Shown one piece after another: positions 47,787-56,955 of a stretch of DNA of 64,000 nt (the first letter of the stretch is position 1; the number at the start of each line of letters is the position of its first letter). The stretch is from contig CAYJPK010000001.1 of NCBI GenBank assembly GCA_964372035.1, positions 1 through 64,000 on the forward strand. Direction: 5' to 3'. This stretch comes from CAYJPK01 sp964372035. Its GTDB lineage: Bacteria; Desulfobacterota; Desulfovibrionia; Desulfovibrionales; Desulfovibrionaceae. Below the pieces are notes generated by a model that was not told the origin of the DNA, did no database searches, and saw only the letters and a list, made by a program, of their open reading frames with translations. The translations under genes were made by a program, and so were the position numbers.

Positions 47787-47792
47787 AAAAAC

Positions 47793-47821
47793 AATATATA
47801 CAAATTGAAATTGAAAGTCAA
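47793..47821 (-). promoter_or_regulatory. Promoter of small RNA copy 2
   Basis: On the minus strand TTGACT (47821-47816), a 17-base spacer and TATATT (47798-47793). It is almost the same promoter as in copy 1, with the -10 hexamer slightly changed. Confidence 0.65.
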
Positions 47822-47829
47822 TATCAATT

Positions 47830-47968
47830 TTGTATTTTTTTTAAAAAATATGTAAAATTATTTTTAATCCTAAAATTTTACTATAAAGATTCATTAGTTA
47901 AAAAAGAATTGCTATTTAGGCTTCATTTTGTTAGTATTTTATAAATTATAATGTAATGGAGTATAAAT
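47830..47968 (+). promoter_or_regulatory. Leader of the T6SS operon
   Basis: A possible promoter is TTGCTA (47909-47914), 17 bases, TAGTAT (47932-47937); it is weak. The ribosome binding site TGGAGT (47957-47962) lies six bases before ATG 47969. No other structure was seen. Confidence 0.35.
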
Positions 47969-48625
47969 ATGTCAGAACTAGCCCTAGCAATTAATGATCC
48001 TGCATTGCATTTTGGCACGATTTTAAAAAAGTCTAATAATCTGTTTTTGGTAAACACAAACTATGGAGCTTTTGAAGCTATTCGAGCTTCTAGTTGTTTG
48101 CTTGAACCTGAGCTAAACGATTACGTTCTTTTCGTGCTATCTACTGATAAATGTTATATCTTAAATGTACTTGAACGTGATATTGCAGCATCAGCTAATA
48201 TTCTTTTGCCAGCCAAAGCAAATATAAGCTTAGATAAAAGCGAATTGTCAAATAACAATGCGCTTAATATTGAGGCTGGAAATATTAGACTCAAAGCTAC
48301 TGAAAACTTTGATTTACAAGCCAAGAGCCTTAGTTTAACTTCTAGTATTTTTAACTGCTATAGTCATATTATGAATTTATCTGGCAAGAAACTTATGCAA
48401 AGTTTTAGCTCTTGTAAAAACACATTCAAAACTACTTGGCAGAGTGCAAAATCTTGTTTTACTCTTTATAAAGATAAAAGTGAAGTTGTTGAAAACAAGT
48501 ACAATATAAAGACGCTAGATTTAAAAATTAAAGCTGATAACAAGTTTAATTTGCGTAGTGATAGAGCTGATTTAAAGTCTGAAACAGCTTTTAATATTGA
48601 CGGTAAAAACATTAATATCGGATAA
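47969..48625 (+). CDS. T6SS-associated DUF3540 protein
   Basis: A 218-residue protein matching the DUF3540 family, which is found in T6SS and spike-associated loci and whose role is not established. The C-terminal half is a series of short alternating strands (NIEAGNIRLKATENFDLQAK; LDLKIKADNKFNLRS; FNIDGKNINIG) that resemble a beta-prism or spike stalk, separated by an alpha-helical section (about 120-165). No signal peptide. It is followed by a PAAR-like gene after 14 bases, the usual partner of this family. I infer that it helps assemble or extend the VgrG-PAAR tip. Confidence 0.72.
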   Translation: MSELALAINDPALHFGTILKKSNNLFLVNTNYGAFEAIRASSCLLEPELNDYVLFVLSTDKCYILNVLERDIAASANILLPAKANISLDKSELSNNNALNIEAGNIRLKATENFDLQAKSLSLTSSIFNCYSHIMNLSGKKLMQSFSSCKNTFKTTWQSAKSCFTLYKDKSEVVENKYNIKTLDLKIKADNKFNLRSDRADLKSETAFNIDGKNINIG

Positions 48626-48639
48626 TTATAGGTGATTTT

Positions 48640-49041
48640 ATGTTTGCAGTTACAAATTTAGGTGGAATGGCAACAGCAACAGTTCCTGATGTTTGTAATA
48701 CTCCAGCACCACCAGCGCCACCAGTTCCAATTCCTTATCCAAATATTGTGCAAGGCACTACACTTTCTGCTGGAAAACTTGCTAAAAAGGTTACAATTGC
48801 AAATGGTAAAGCGGCACATTTAAAGTCTGAAACGATGCTATCTAGTGGTGATGAAGCAGGTACAGTCGGTGGCGTTGCAAGTGCTAAGTTTATTGGCAAA
48901 ATGAATTTTAATCTTGGTAGTATGAAAGTAAAGATTGAAGGTCAATCTGCAGTTAGAATGGGAGATATGACCTCGCATAACCAAAAAAATACTATTGGTG
49001 CTTTTAATGCGCCATCTCAATCAAAGGTAATGATTAATTAA
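48640..49041 (+). CDS. PAAR-like DUF4150 protein
   Basis: A 133-residue protein of the DUF4150/PAAR-like family, expected to sharpen the T6SS VgrG spike and possibly carry effectors. Visible family features are the N-terminal strand FAVTNLGGMAT, PDVC followed by a proline cluster (APPAPPVPIPYPN), and the C-terminal VRMGDMTSHN. No toxin domain follows, so any effector must be recruited. The AGGTGA site precedes the ATG, and its stop codon overlaps the tssJ ATG by one base. Confidence 0.82.
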   Translation: MFAVTNLGGMATATVPDVCNTPAPPAPPVPIPYPNIVQGTTLSAGKLAKKVTIANGKAAHLKSETMLSSGDEAGTVGGVASAKFIGKMNFNLGSMKVKIEGQSAVRMGDMTSHNQKNTIGAFNAPSQSKVMIN

Positions 49042-49628
49042 TGAAATATCTTGTGTATATTCTTTTAGTATTATTACTTTGTGCTTGCTCTTCAAAGGAA
49101 GAGCCAAGCCCAGCAAGTGTTGTTGCGCCGTTGCCAGCAGAAAAACCGCAAGATGTGACTTGGGCTTTTGAAGCAGATGCTATTAATTTATACATTCAAA
49201 CTAGCGCAGATTTGAATATGATTGATGAAAAAGCTCATGCAATTACAATTTGTGTTTATCAGTCGGCTAAGCGTGAAGCTTTAAGCGCAAAAGCTAAAAC
49301 TAAATATGGTATTCTCGAGTTATTAAAATGTGAAGCAAATCCGCCTTCTTCAATTGTGGCTGATAAATTTTATCTGCAACCAAGTACAAAAATGGAGTTT
49401 AAGCTAGATAGGGCAGAAGGTGCAAATACTTTAGCTGTTGTTGCTGGCTTTAATTCGCTTGTACCAGAATCTTCTTTTATGCTTGTACCAATGCCACTAC
49501 ACATTGATGAAGAGAGGAATTGGTATCTTGTTGGAAAAGATAAATCCTATAGTGCTGCTAAAATGCAAGCTCAAATCTTTATTAACAAAAATAAAGTAAC
49601 ATTAAAAGGAAACGAACTTGTTAAATAA
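49041..49628 (+). CDS. tssJ: T6SS outer-membrane lipoprotein TssJ
   Basis: A 195-residue lipoprotein. The signal sequence ends in the lipobox LLCAC, with lipidation expected at Cys16. The mature part has the TssJ/VasD-type beta-sandwich pattern (AINLYIQTSADLNM, ITICVYQ, VAGFNSL). TssJ anchors the T6SS membrane complex in the outer membrane and binds TssM. It overlaps the previous gene by one base and tssK by 11, so the three are tightly coupled. The identification leans on both the lipobox and its place directly before tssK. Confidence 0.85.
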   Translation: MKYLVYILLVLLLCACSSKEEPSPASVVAPLPAEKPQDVTWAFEADAINLYIQTSADLNMIDEKAHAITICVYQSAKREALSAKAKTKYGILELLKCEANPPSSIVADKFYLQPSTKMEFKLDRAEGANTLAVVAGFNSLVPESSFMLVPMPLHIDEERNWYLVGKDKSYSAAKMQAQIFINKNKVTLKGNELVK

Positions 49629-50988
49629 AAAGCAAATATATTGGGAGCATGGAACATTACTACAGCCTCAGCACTTTCAAATTTTAAATATGCAAATGTT
49701 AAAAGCTGTTGATAATAGTTCTTATTTGCCATATTTTTTTGGCATAAATAAAGTCAATATTCGTGAAGAAGCACTTATGCTTGGAAGTTTTGAACTGTCT
49801 GAACTAGAAATATTTTTGCCAAGTGGAGAGCATATAATCTTAAATGAAAATGCTAAATTAATGAGTCGAAAGTTTGATAGCATTTGGACAGATTATGAGC
49901 AAGCTCTAACAGTTTGGATTGGTTTACCTAGTTTTGATTTGGCTGGTGCAAACGTTAGCGAAGGTGATAATTTACAAAATCCTAATTCACGCTATATCGC
50001 AGCTTTTGAATCAACTCAGGTTGCCGATTTGTACTCAAATGGTGCAAAATCTGATATTCGTTTTATGGATTACAATATAAGGATTATTTTTGATAACGAG
50101 CCAGAATTGAACACAATTCCAGCCATTCCAATTGCAAAACTTCGCCGAAATGGTGGGCAAATAAGCATTGCAAGTGATTATGTCCCGCCATGTGTTAATA
50201 TGTTTGCATTTTCAAAACTTCATGAACTCTTTCTAAGTGTCAGAAATATTTTATTAAGTCGTGTTTCTCAACTTGAAGATTATAAATTTGATGTTCAAGG
50301 TGGTGGCAATAGTTCTGCTATTAGTAATCAGAATATTTCGATGTATATGTTTAATGCTATGTTGGCTAGAGTTTGCCCAAAGCTTGAACATTTGCACGAA
50401 TTAAAAAATGTTCACCCGTGGCTTGTTTATGGGGTTTTACGTGATATAGTTGGTGAACTCTCAATGTTTGCAGATAATATGACACCGCTTGGAGCAATTA
50501 ATAATAAGCAAGTTTTACCGGCTTATGATCATTATAATATAGCCGCTTGTTTTAGTGCAGCAAGTTTGATTATTTCACGTATTGTTGATCGCTTAAGCGT
50601 TGGTCCCTCTTTTTCACTTAATCTTGATTTTATTGATGGTGCTTTTTACTGTAAATTACCGTCTGAAGCTCGCCTCACCCCTTATCGCTACTACTTGCTA
50701 ATAAGAAGCAGTGGTGACTTAGAGCAATTAAAAGAGCAGTCAAATCTTTATAAACTAGCACCAAAATCACTTATTCAAGATTTAGTTTCAAAATCATTAC
50801 CTGGTATAAAAATAAATTATATTGATCGCTTACCTCCAGGAATTATGAAACGTGATGATACTTTGTACTTTGCAATAGAGCAAATGGATAGCTTGTGGGA
50901 TAATATCATTCAAACTGGTGAGTTGTCATTATTTATTCCAATGGCGCAAAGTGATATTTCAGCTCAATTAGTTTTATTAAATGCTTAA
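49618..50988 (+). CDS. tssK: T6SS baseplate protein TssK
   Basis: A 456-residue TssK (ImpJ/VasE), the trimeric connector between baseplate and membrane complex. It opens with the family signature IYWEHGTLLQPQHFQ and keeps the PIAKLRR and VHPWLVYGVLRDIVGEL regions. Length is normal. Translation starts at a TTG (49618), supported by AAGGA seven bases upstream; the first internal ATG (M24) lies beyond the signature. The start sits inside the end of tssJ, another sign of coupled translation. Confidence 0.93.
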   Translation: MLNKKQIYWEHGTLLQPQHFQILNMQMLKAVDNSSYLPYFFGINKVNIREEALMLGSFELSELEIFLPSGEHIILNENAKLMSRKFDSIWTDYEQALTVWIGLPSFDLAGANVSEGDNLQNPNSRYIAAFESTQVADLYSNGAKSDIRFMDYNIRIIFDNEPELNTIPAIPIAKLRRNGGQISIASDYVPPCVNMFAFSKLHELFLSVRNILLSRVSQLEDYKFDVQGGGNSSAISNQNISMYMFNAMLARVCPKLEHLHELKNVHPWLVYGVLRDIVGELSMFADNMTPLGAINNKQVLPAYDHYNIAACFSAASLIISRIVDRLSVGPSFSLNLDFIDGAFYCKLPSEARLTPYRYYLLIRSSGDLEQLKEQSNLYKLAPKSLIQDLVSKSLPGIKINYIDRLPPGIMKRDDTLYFAIEQMDSLWDNIIQTGELSLFIPMAQSDISAQLVLLNA

Positions 50989-51012
50989 CATTTAACGATA
51001 AATAGGCATAAT

Positions 51013-51762
51013 ATGAATATATTTTTTGATAGGTTTAACCAAATCCTAGCTTACGCTCTTCATGCTAAAAAAGTATGCGGAAGCAGTCAAAATGCAAAGC
51101 TTGAAGACTTAGCAAATGAATTATTTTTGTATGTTGAAGATGAGCGTAAAAAAATATATCCCAAAAATTTAACACGTTATGACGTTGATTTATGTCATTT
51201 AGCAATTTATACCTTTGTAGATGAGCTTCTTTTAAGTGTTAAAATGAGCTGGTTTAGTTTTTCCTTACAAAATAAGTATTTTGGAAAAAACGATGGTGGT
51301 GAAATTTTTTATAATAATTTAGAGCAAATTGTAGATAGCTTGTATAGTGAATTATATCAAAACCCTAATAATAATGAAGACATATCACTAGCTCAATATG
51401 AAAATAGTCTATTACAAAAATGGCAAGTATGGTTAAATCATTTTGAGCACAATAAAGCAAGTTATACTGATAACTCTAAGCTTATGCTTCTATCGACTTA
51501 TGCTTTGTGTTTGAGTTATGGTTTTAAGGGTAAACTACATAATAATGCTATTGAATTAGATGCTTTACGCAAATTAGCATGCCACACTTTAATTAATATA
51601 TTACCTAAAAATACAACTTTGTTTTCTGAAGAAGAAAGCTTGAAAATTATCAATGATTCAAAGAAATTTAGTTTTGAATTTTTATTCCATATTTTTGTGC
51701 CACTTGGAATTACAATTTTGTGGTATTTCATTTGTAATGATATAATGCTTAGGATAGGTTAA
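51013..51762 (+). CDS. tssL: T6SS inner-membrane protein TssL (IcmH/DotU family)
   Basis: A 249-residue DotU/IcmH protein. The cytoplasmic helical body (LCHLAIYTFVDELLL; LYALCLSYGFKGKLHNN-type segment) is followed by one C-terminal anchor, FEFLFHIFVPLGITILWYF (about 222-243). It lacks the OmpA-like peptidoglycan domain of extended TssL proteins, so another protein may bind the cell wall. It partners with TssM and TssJ in the membrane complex. The stop overlaps the tssM ATG. Confidence 0.9.
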   Translation: MNIFFDRFNQILAYALHAKKVCGSSQNAKLEDLANELFLYVEDERKKIYPKNLTRYDVDLCHLAIYTFVDELLLSVKMSWFSFSLQNKYFGKNDGGEIFYNNLEQIVDSLYSELYQNPNNNEDISLAQYENSLLQKWQVWLNHFEHNKASYTDNSKLMLLSTYALCLSYGFKGKLHNNAIELDALRKLACHTLINILPKNTTLFSEEESLKIINDSKKFSFEFLFHIFVPLGITILWYFICNDIMLRIG

Positions 51763-54700
51763 TGATAAGTTTACTTAAAAAAACTTTTCTATATATATTT
51801 TTGATAGCACTTGTGATTGGGATTGTTTTAGGATTATTCCTTTTAACTTGGTGGCTTGGCTATCCTTTATTTAGTGGCGTCATTGTATTATGTGTATTTG
51901 GAGCTTGCGTTATTTTATTTTATGTTTTGCGTAAGGCGAAGATATTATTTGATAAGCGCAAGTATGTACGCCATGTTTTAACAGAAGATCCATCTCGCAA
52001 TCAAGTTATTACTAAAAAAGAAGATGCTAATATATTAGATCGTTCGTGGGAACGTGGTGTTAATGTTTTTACTAATTCAGTTAAAAATAATGCAGCCTAT
52101 AGCCAACCTTGGGCCCTGCTTTTTGGTAATGATGATTCAGGGCGACATAGCTTAATTTTAGCGGCTAATTATGGTGAGGCTGAAATAGAAAAATCACCAA
52201 GCCCTGAGATAATGCAATGGAATTTTTTGCCAGATTCTGTCGTTATAGAGCTAGGAGGAATGTTTTTTACAAACACATTTGAAGCTGACGAAATTTGGCA
52301 AGATATGCTTAGTCGATTGGCTAAAGTAAGAAAGCATGAGCCAATTAACAGTCTTTTAGTAACACTTGATGCTAATTTGCTATTAAGTGCTGCAAACTCT
52401 CAAAATAAAAGTTCAATTGATAATATAAGGCTTTATTCAAGGCAAGTTCAAAGTAGAATTCAAGATGTTTTAACTATTTTTGAAAGTAGTATACCTATTT
52501 CAATTATTGTTACAAAAATAGATTCTATTCAAGGTATGAGTGAGTTATTGCAACGCATTTCAGATGAAGAGCGTTCAAAAATTATGGGTAGTATTTTTCC
52601 TAATGTTAAAATTGATCCACGTTATGCAAAGTTTTGCATTGATGAATTAACAGCACGATTTGAGCGCTTAATTCTTGATTTATCAGCAAAAGGTGAATTG
52701 CCAAGTGGTGATGACTTGTATGCAATTGCAAATTGTCAACTATTGCAAAAAGGTCTTTATGAATTTTTGGAACCACTTTCACGCAATAATCCACATAAAG
52801 TACCATTAACTTTACGCTCTATCATATTTACTAGTGTTAAGCAAAATGAAATAAAAGCTGAAGAACTAGATAATATTATTGCTACACCAAAACTTGCAAC
52901 AAGTTTTGAAGCACAAGCTCTTAAAGAAGTTAGAGAACCTAATACTCAATCAACAAATTCATTAATTAATGAGTCGAGTCACATAAATAACCCTGCAGTT
53001 AGTTCTGTTATTTCTTCAATAAGCTCTTCTGAAATTACTCCATTAAATGTTAGTCCAAAAGAGCCAGAAAACATTGAACCTTTTTTAAGTAGCTTAATGG
53101 TAGATAATACGGCTACAACAAATACATTGCCTATTAGGCTTGTTGAAAAAATTCCACACAAAAATATTATTTGCTTTGTTTCTGATTTTTTTATGCGACA
53201 AATTCCAGCAGATCGCATGTTATTTCAAATTGTTAAACAAAGCGGAATTAAAGAACAAACTAGCTTTTTAAGTTTTTTAGTATGGTATATTTTCTTGTTT
53301 TCAATTTGTAGCATTTTTGCTGTAAATACAATCTATAATTGGGAAAATTTACGTATTATAAATAAAGAATACCCAAACTTTGTGCTAGAATTGCCACCAC
53401 AGAACATTGACTTTGAAATAATTTCTAAAAAAATTGATCGCCTAAATGCTTTAACAAAGGTTTATAATAAATGGTTTTTACCTAATCTTGGTTTTAATGA
53501 ACTGCAAGAAGAACTTGATGCTAGCAAGGCAGATTTTGTAGTCCTTATGCAAGATTATTATTTGCCAAATGTTATTAATGAAACAGGTAAATTAATTAAT
53601 GAAAATATTGAGAATAAAGATATTTCATTAGGGCTGTTGCAACGTTTTTTTTGGCTTTATGAAGCGGTAGAAATGCGTGAAAATAAAGGGTCAGCTGCGA
53701 AGATGCGAGATGTGACTTTTCCTGCAATTTATGATGTTGATGAAAGTTTAGATAAGGGGTTATGGACTTTAAGTTTTGCAGATAGTTATCTTCATTTTCT
53801 TGATTTTGCAGATGATGCCTCTGTGTCTTTAATTAAAAATGATTTGCAGACTGTTTTACAGCGAGCACTCGGTGAAAATGAGCTGACTGTTTTTGATAAT
53901 ATTATTAGTAGTGTAAATACAATTCACTTGCAATATGGTGTCAATATATCACATTATTTTCCTGAAGTTCCAGGTGGCAGTCAAAACTATATTTCAGTTG
54001 CGCCTGCTTACACTGCAAAAGGATTTGAAGAAGTCGTTAGTTTACTTAATAAAATTAGTAAAAGTACTGATAGTGATTTCCATGATAGACCTTATTTTAA
54101 GAACTATTTAAAAGATTATTCTAAAGCTTGGCAGGACTTTGCTTTTTCTTTTGATAATGCATGGCAAAATATAATGCAAGTAAGTGTGCTTAGTGAAATG
54201 GCACCGCATAATATTGTTGATAGTCCATATTTTTTAGTAATTAATGATATGGCAACAAATTTATATCCACTGCTTGATGAGGGAGCATTACCGACTTGGA
54301 CAAATGAAGTTTTTATTTTTAGTGCACTTATTGAAGTGTTAAAGATGTTTGAGCCAAAAGATGAACTTGGTACATTAAATATGCTATATAGTTTTAGTCA
54401 AGCTCCAACACGTCAATTTAATTTTGTGCAAAAATATTTGAGCAAAACACGTAATTTAAGTGGTTTAATGAATGGTGTTACGGCATTTAGAAATTATTTA
54501 ACATCGTTAACAAGCTTGAATGAAACAGCACAAAATGAAGAAGGTGCTTTTGCGCTTGCTAAAATAGTTTATGGAGGCAAAACTTATGGTGAAATTGAAC
54601 AAACTAGTTCTTATCTTGCAAATAAGAATTTGCTCGACGCTTTTAAGTTTCTTTACTCACACAATACCAATAAACAAATTACAAGATATAACAAAAATGA

Positions 54701-55463
54701 AATTCAAGAAAAATTTCCAATGTTATATATTGTTGGTGGAGCACTACGATTTTTAGAGCATCAAATTAGCTATGTTGCGGCATTACACTTACAAAAAATT
54801 TGGACGGAAAAAGTTCTTGCACCTGGTATGTTAATTGAAGAAGATGCTCATGCAAAACTTTTTAGCTCTGATGGACTTGTAAATAATTTTGAACAAAACT
54901 ACGCAGCAGCTTTTTTAACAAGAAGTGTCGGGCATTATGAGGCAAAGGTTTGGTCTGACATGTATTTTCCATTTACAGTTGATTTTTTACACTTTTTGCA
55001 AGATGGACAAGTAGTATCTCAAATTGAAACTAAGGAAAAATATGAAATAAGACTTAATGCTCAAACTGCTGATGTTAATAAAGAAGCTGTTGAAAAAATT
55101 GAATATTATACTATTAGTTTAAAGTGTAATGATAAAGATTATGTTTTGAAAAATCAAAATTATCCAAGTGAAGAATTATTTGTTTATACTCCAAAACAAT
55201 GTAATTTTGTTCAAGTTGACATTAATTTTCCATCATTAACACTTCATAAAGAATATAGTAGTTTTCAAGAATTTTTAAATGAATTTAGTGCAGGACAGCG
55301 CATGTTTAGCGTTGATGATTTTCCTGAAATAGCAGAACAGCTAGAGTCTTTAAATATCAAGGAAATAAACTTGCGAGTTTTAGCAGATAATAGTCAAAGT
55401 TTAATTGCGGCAGAAGATATGCTAATTCCGTTTCTTCCAAGTCGCATAACAGAAGCGTGGTAA
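51762..55463 (+). CDS. tssM: T6SS membrane core protein TssM (IcmF family)
   Basis: A 1233-residue IcmF/TssM with two N-terminal membrane helices (about 7-30 and 36-56), a cytoplasmic domain (about 57-500), a third helix near 505-527 (FLVWYIFLFSICSIFAVN) and a large periplasmic domain up to residue 1233 that should bind TssJ. At the usual Walker A position I read GNDDSGRHS (122-130), in which the lysine and threonine of GKT are replaced. NTP binding therefore looks lost, as in some other TssM proteins. A Ser/Asn-rich linker (about 385-440) precedes the third helix. The gene overlaps tssL. Confidence 0.93.
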   Translation: MISLLKKTFLYIFLIALVIGIVLGLFLLTWWLGYPLFSGVIVLCVFGACVILFYVLRKAKILFDKRKYVRHVLTEDPSRNQVITKKEDANILDRSWERGVNVFTNSVKNNAAYSQPWALLFGNDDSGRHSLILAANYGEAEIEKSPSPEIMQWNFLPDSVVIELGGMFFTNTFEADEIWQDMLSRLAKVRKHEPINSLLVTLDANLLLSAANSQNKSSIDNIRLYSRQVQSRIQDVLTIFESSIPISIIVTKIDSIQGMSELLQRISDEERSKIMGSIFPNVKIDPRYAKFCIDELTARFERLILDLSAKGELPSGDDLYAIANCQLLQKGLYEFLEPLSRNNPHKVPLTLRSIIFTSVKQNEIKAEELDNIIATPKLATSFEAQALKEVREPNTQSTNSLINESSHINNPAVSSVISSISSSEITPLNVSPKEPENIEPFLSSLMVDNTATTNTLPIRLVEKIPHKNIICFVSDFFMRQIPADRMLFQIVKQSGIKEQTSFLSFLVWYIFLFSICSIFAVNTIYNWENLRIINKEYPNFVLELPPQNIDFEIISKKIDRLNALTKVYNKWFLPNLGFNELQEELDASKADFVVLMQDYYLPNVINETGKLINENIENKDISLGLLQRFFWLYEAVEMRENKGSAAKMRDVTFPAIYDVDESLDKGLWTLSFADSYLHFLDFADDASVSLIKNDLQTVLQRALGENELTVFDNIISSVNTIHLQYGVNISHYFPEVPGGSQNYISVAPAYTAKGFEEVVSLLNKISKSTDSDFHDRPYFKNYLKDYSKAWQDFAFSFDNAWQNIMQVSVLSEMAPHNIVDSPYFLVINDMATNLYPLLDEGALPTWTNEVFIFSALIEVLKMFEPKDELGTLNMLYSFSQAPTRQFNFVQKYLSKTRNLSGLMNGVTAFRNYLTSLTSLNETAQNEEGAFALAKIVYGGKTYGEIEQTSSYLANKNLLDAFKFLYSHNTNKQITRYNKNEIQEKFPMLYIVGGALRFLEHQISYVAALHLQKIWTEKVLAPGMLIEEDAHAKLFSSDGLVNNFEQNYAAAFLTRSVGHYEAKVWSDMYFPFTVDFLHFLQDGQVVSQIETKEKYEIRLNAQTADVNKEAVEKIEYYTISLKCNDKDYVLKNQNYPSEELFVYTPKQCNFVQVDINFPSLTLHKEYSSFQEFLNEFSAGQRMFSVDDFPEIAEQLESLNIKEINLRVLADNSQSLIAAEDMLIPFLPSRITEAW

Positions 55464-55466
55464 ACT

Positions 55467-56072
55467 ATGAATAATTTATTACGCACAAAACTTAGAACTA
55501 GCTTTATTATTTGGCTAATATGCTTATTTGGCTTAAGCTATTTTGTGTTTAGTGATACAATAGGGTTTAACAGCTTTTCTGATAGCGTTATAAGTTCAGC
55601 TCAAAAACCATTTAATAATTTTTTTAGAGGAAAGCTTGAGCAAATTCCAACTCCAGAGCCTGTTATAGAGCCAGAGTCAACACCTTTACCAGAACCAATT
55701 CCAGAGCCTCCTAAGGAAAATAAAATGGAGATTGGAAAGGCAAAAGGCAGTGGCGTAATTGGGAATATAGCTTATGAAATCACTAATGATAGCATTATTT
55801 TGAATATTCCGTATGAAGGTACTTTAGGCAATTATACAAGCTTTGAAGCAAAAAATGTAAGCTCTAAAGTTACTGACTTGCAAGGTGATTTTATATATAA
55901 AGATAGAAATATAAGCTTTGAAAAAAATAGTTTTGCTAGAGCAGTTCAAAGCGCAAAGCATAAGGGCTATGTGCGCATAAGTTTACTTTTAAATAAGGGT
56001 GTTGCAAAACCAGTAGAGGAAATTTTTTATACCGATAAGCTTATAATAATTAAGTTTAACTTTGTGAAATAA
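55467..56072 (+). CDS. Single-pass membrane protein with proline-rich linker and AMIN-like domain
   Basis: A 201-residue protein I cannot name. It has one N-terminal membrane helix (about 12-29, FIIWLICLFGLSYFVFS), a periplasmic spacer with repeated PEP motifs (about 60-85) and a C-terminal beta-rich domain of about 110 residues ending KGYVRISLLLNKG and DKLIIIKFNF. The end looks like an AMIN domain, which binds cell wall or secretin-type partners in other proteins. It follows tssM by three bases and precedes tssE. Given that TssL lacks a peptidoglycan domain, it might anchor the membrane complex to the wall; this is a guess. Confidence 0.55.
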   Translation: MNNLLRTKLRTSFIIWLICLFGLSYFVFSDTIGFNSFSDSVISSAQKPFNNFFRGKLEQIPTPEPVIEPESTPLPEPIPEPPKENKMEIGKAKGSGVIGNIAYEITNDSIILNIPYEGTLGNYTSFEAKNVSSKVTDLQGDFIYKDRNISFEKNSFARAVQSAKHKGYVRISLLLNKGVAKPVEEIFYTDKLIIIKFNFVK

Positions 56073-56083
56073 CTGGTGAAGAT

Positions 56084-56506
56084 ATGGCAGGAAGGCGTTT
56101 ATTAGAAAGAATACGAGATATGGCAGCTAATCCTTACAACCGTGGGAGTATGGATATTGAAGACTTGCAAGAGTCAATTCTTCATAATTTGCAATCAATT
56201 TTAAATACCCGCCAAGGCTCTGCCTTAATTTCAAATGATTTTGGTGTTCCAGATTTTTCGCTTTTAGCTGGAGCATTTGATTTTTCTGAGATTGCAAAGA
56301 TTGAAGATGGCATTAAAAAAGTAATTATGCGCTATGAACAGCGTTTAAAAAATATTGAAATTGAATTTAAACAAAACCCTGATGATCCATTGCAAATGTT
56401 TTTTTTGCTAAAGGCTGATATGGTTAATATAGATGATGATAGTACAGTTTTCTTTGAAACAATACTAAGCTCTAATGGACGGTTTACAATTAGGCGAAAT
56501 AATTGA
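56084..56506 (+). CDS. tssE: T6SS baseplate protein TssE (gp25-like)
   Basis: A 140-residue TssE of the phage T4 gp25 family, a baseplate wedge protein starting sheath assembly. The characteristic parts are LLERIRDM at the N-terminus, ILHNLQSILNTRQGSALIS and the following FGVPDF, and the helix IEDGIKKVIMRYEQRLKNI. Length is as expected. The ribosome binding site GGTGAAG precedes the ATG at 56084. Confidence 0.92.
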   Translation: MAGRRLLERIRDMAANPYNRGSMDIEDLQESILHNLQSILNTRQGSALISNDFGVPDFSLLAGAFDFSEIAKIEDGIKKVIMRYEQRLKNIEIEFKQNPDDPLQMFFLLKADMVNIDDDSTVFFETILSSNGRFTIRRNN

Positions 56507-56543
56507 TTTATAACGCAAATAAAATAAATGTTTTGAGGTATTT

Positions 56544-56879
56544 ATGCAAGTTACACATAAAAATCCAGATGAAGAGATTGCAGTATTTGAAATAATTGGA
56601 GCACTTGATGCTATTCATGTTGAAAATTTTTCAAATGCAATTTTGCCACAAGCTGATAAATTCAACGGAATAATTTTAGAATGTTCACAAATGCCATACC
56701 TAACAAGCGTTGGACTTAGAGCAATTATGAGTATTGGTAAGGCAATGCTTGCAAAAAAAAGCAAACTTGTTTTATGTGGACTTGATGGATTGTCAAAGCA
56801 AATAATTGAAACTTCTGGCTTTGGTAAAGTTTTTCCATTAGTGCAAAATATTGATGAAGGGCGTGAGTTATTTAAATAA
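56544..56879 (+). CDS. STAS-domain anti-sigma-factor antagonist (SpoIIAA/RsbV-like)
   Basis: A 111-residue single STAS domain. The pattern FEIIGALDAIHVENF and the helix start TSVGLRAIMSIG match RsbV/SpoIIAA proteins. The phosphorylatable residue should be Ser55 in LTSVGL. It is followed by a HATPase kinase gene and a PP2C phosphatase gene, so a full partner switch is encoded: kinase phosphorylates, phosphatase restores. A GAGG ribosome binding site precedes the ATG. Being inside the T6SS operon between tssE and tssF, it probably controls T6SS activity rather than general stress; this is inferred. Confidence 0.88.
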   Translation: MQVTHKNPDEEIAVFEIIGALDAIHVENFSNAILPQADKFNGIILECSQMPYLTSVGLRAIMSIGKAMLAKKSKLVLCGLDGLSKQIIETSGFGKVFPLVQNIDEGRELFK

Positions 56880-56955
56880 CAACCAGGTGTTATAAGTATT
56901 TAAACTTTTATGATTTATTAGTTTTTTGATTTTCTACAAAAATAAGGTGGTAGAA

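Larger units (their letters stand above)
47252..47829 (-). repeat. Tandem duplication of a ~237-bp non-coding unit
   Basis: Unit 1 (47252-47488) and unit 2 (47592-47829) differ by about a dozen substitutions and one single-base indel, so they are about 95% identical. They are direct repeats, 340 bases apart, with about 100 bases of unrelated AT-rich sequence between (47489-47591). Neither contains a plausible protein gene. The repeat boundaries coincide with a promoter and a terminator on the minus strand, as expected for a duplicated small gene. Confidence 0.9.

Noticed and set aside
47252..47829. CRISPR array or insertion-sequence remnant
   Set aside because: There are only two long units, no short spacers, no terminal inverted repeats and no transposase; the promoter-terminator layout fits RNA genes better.
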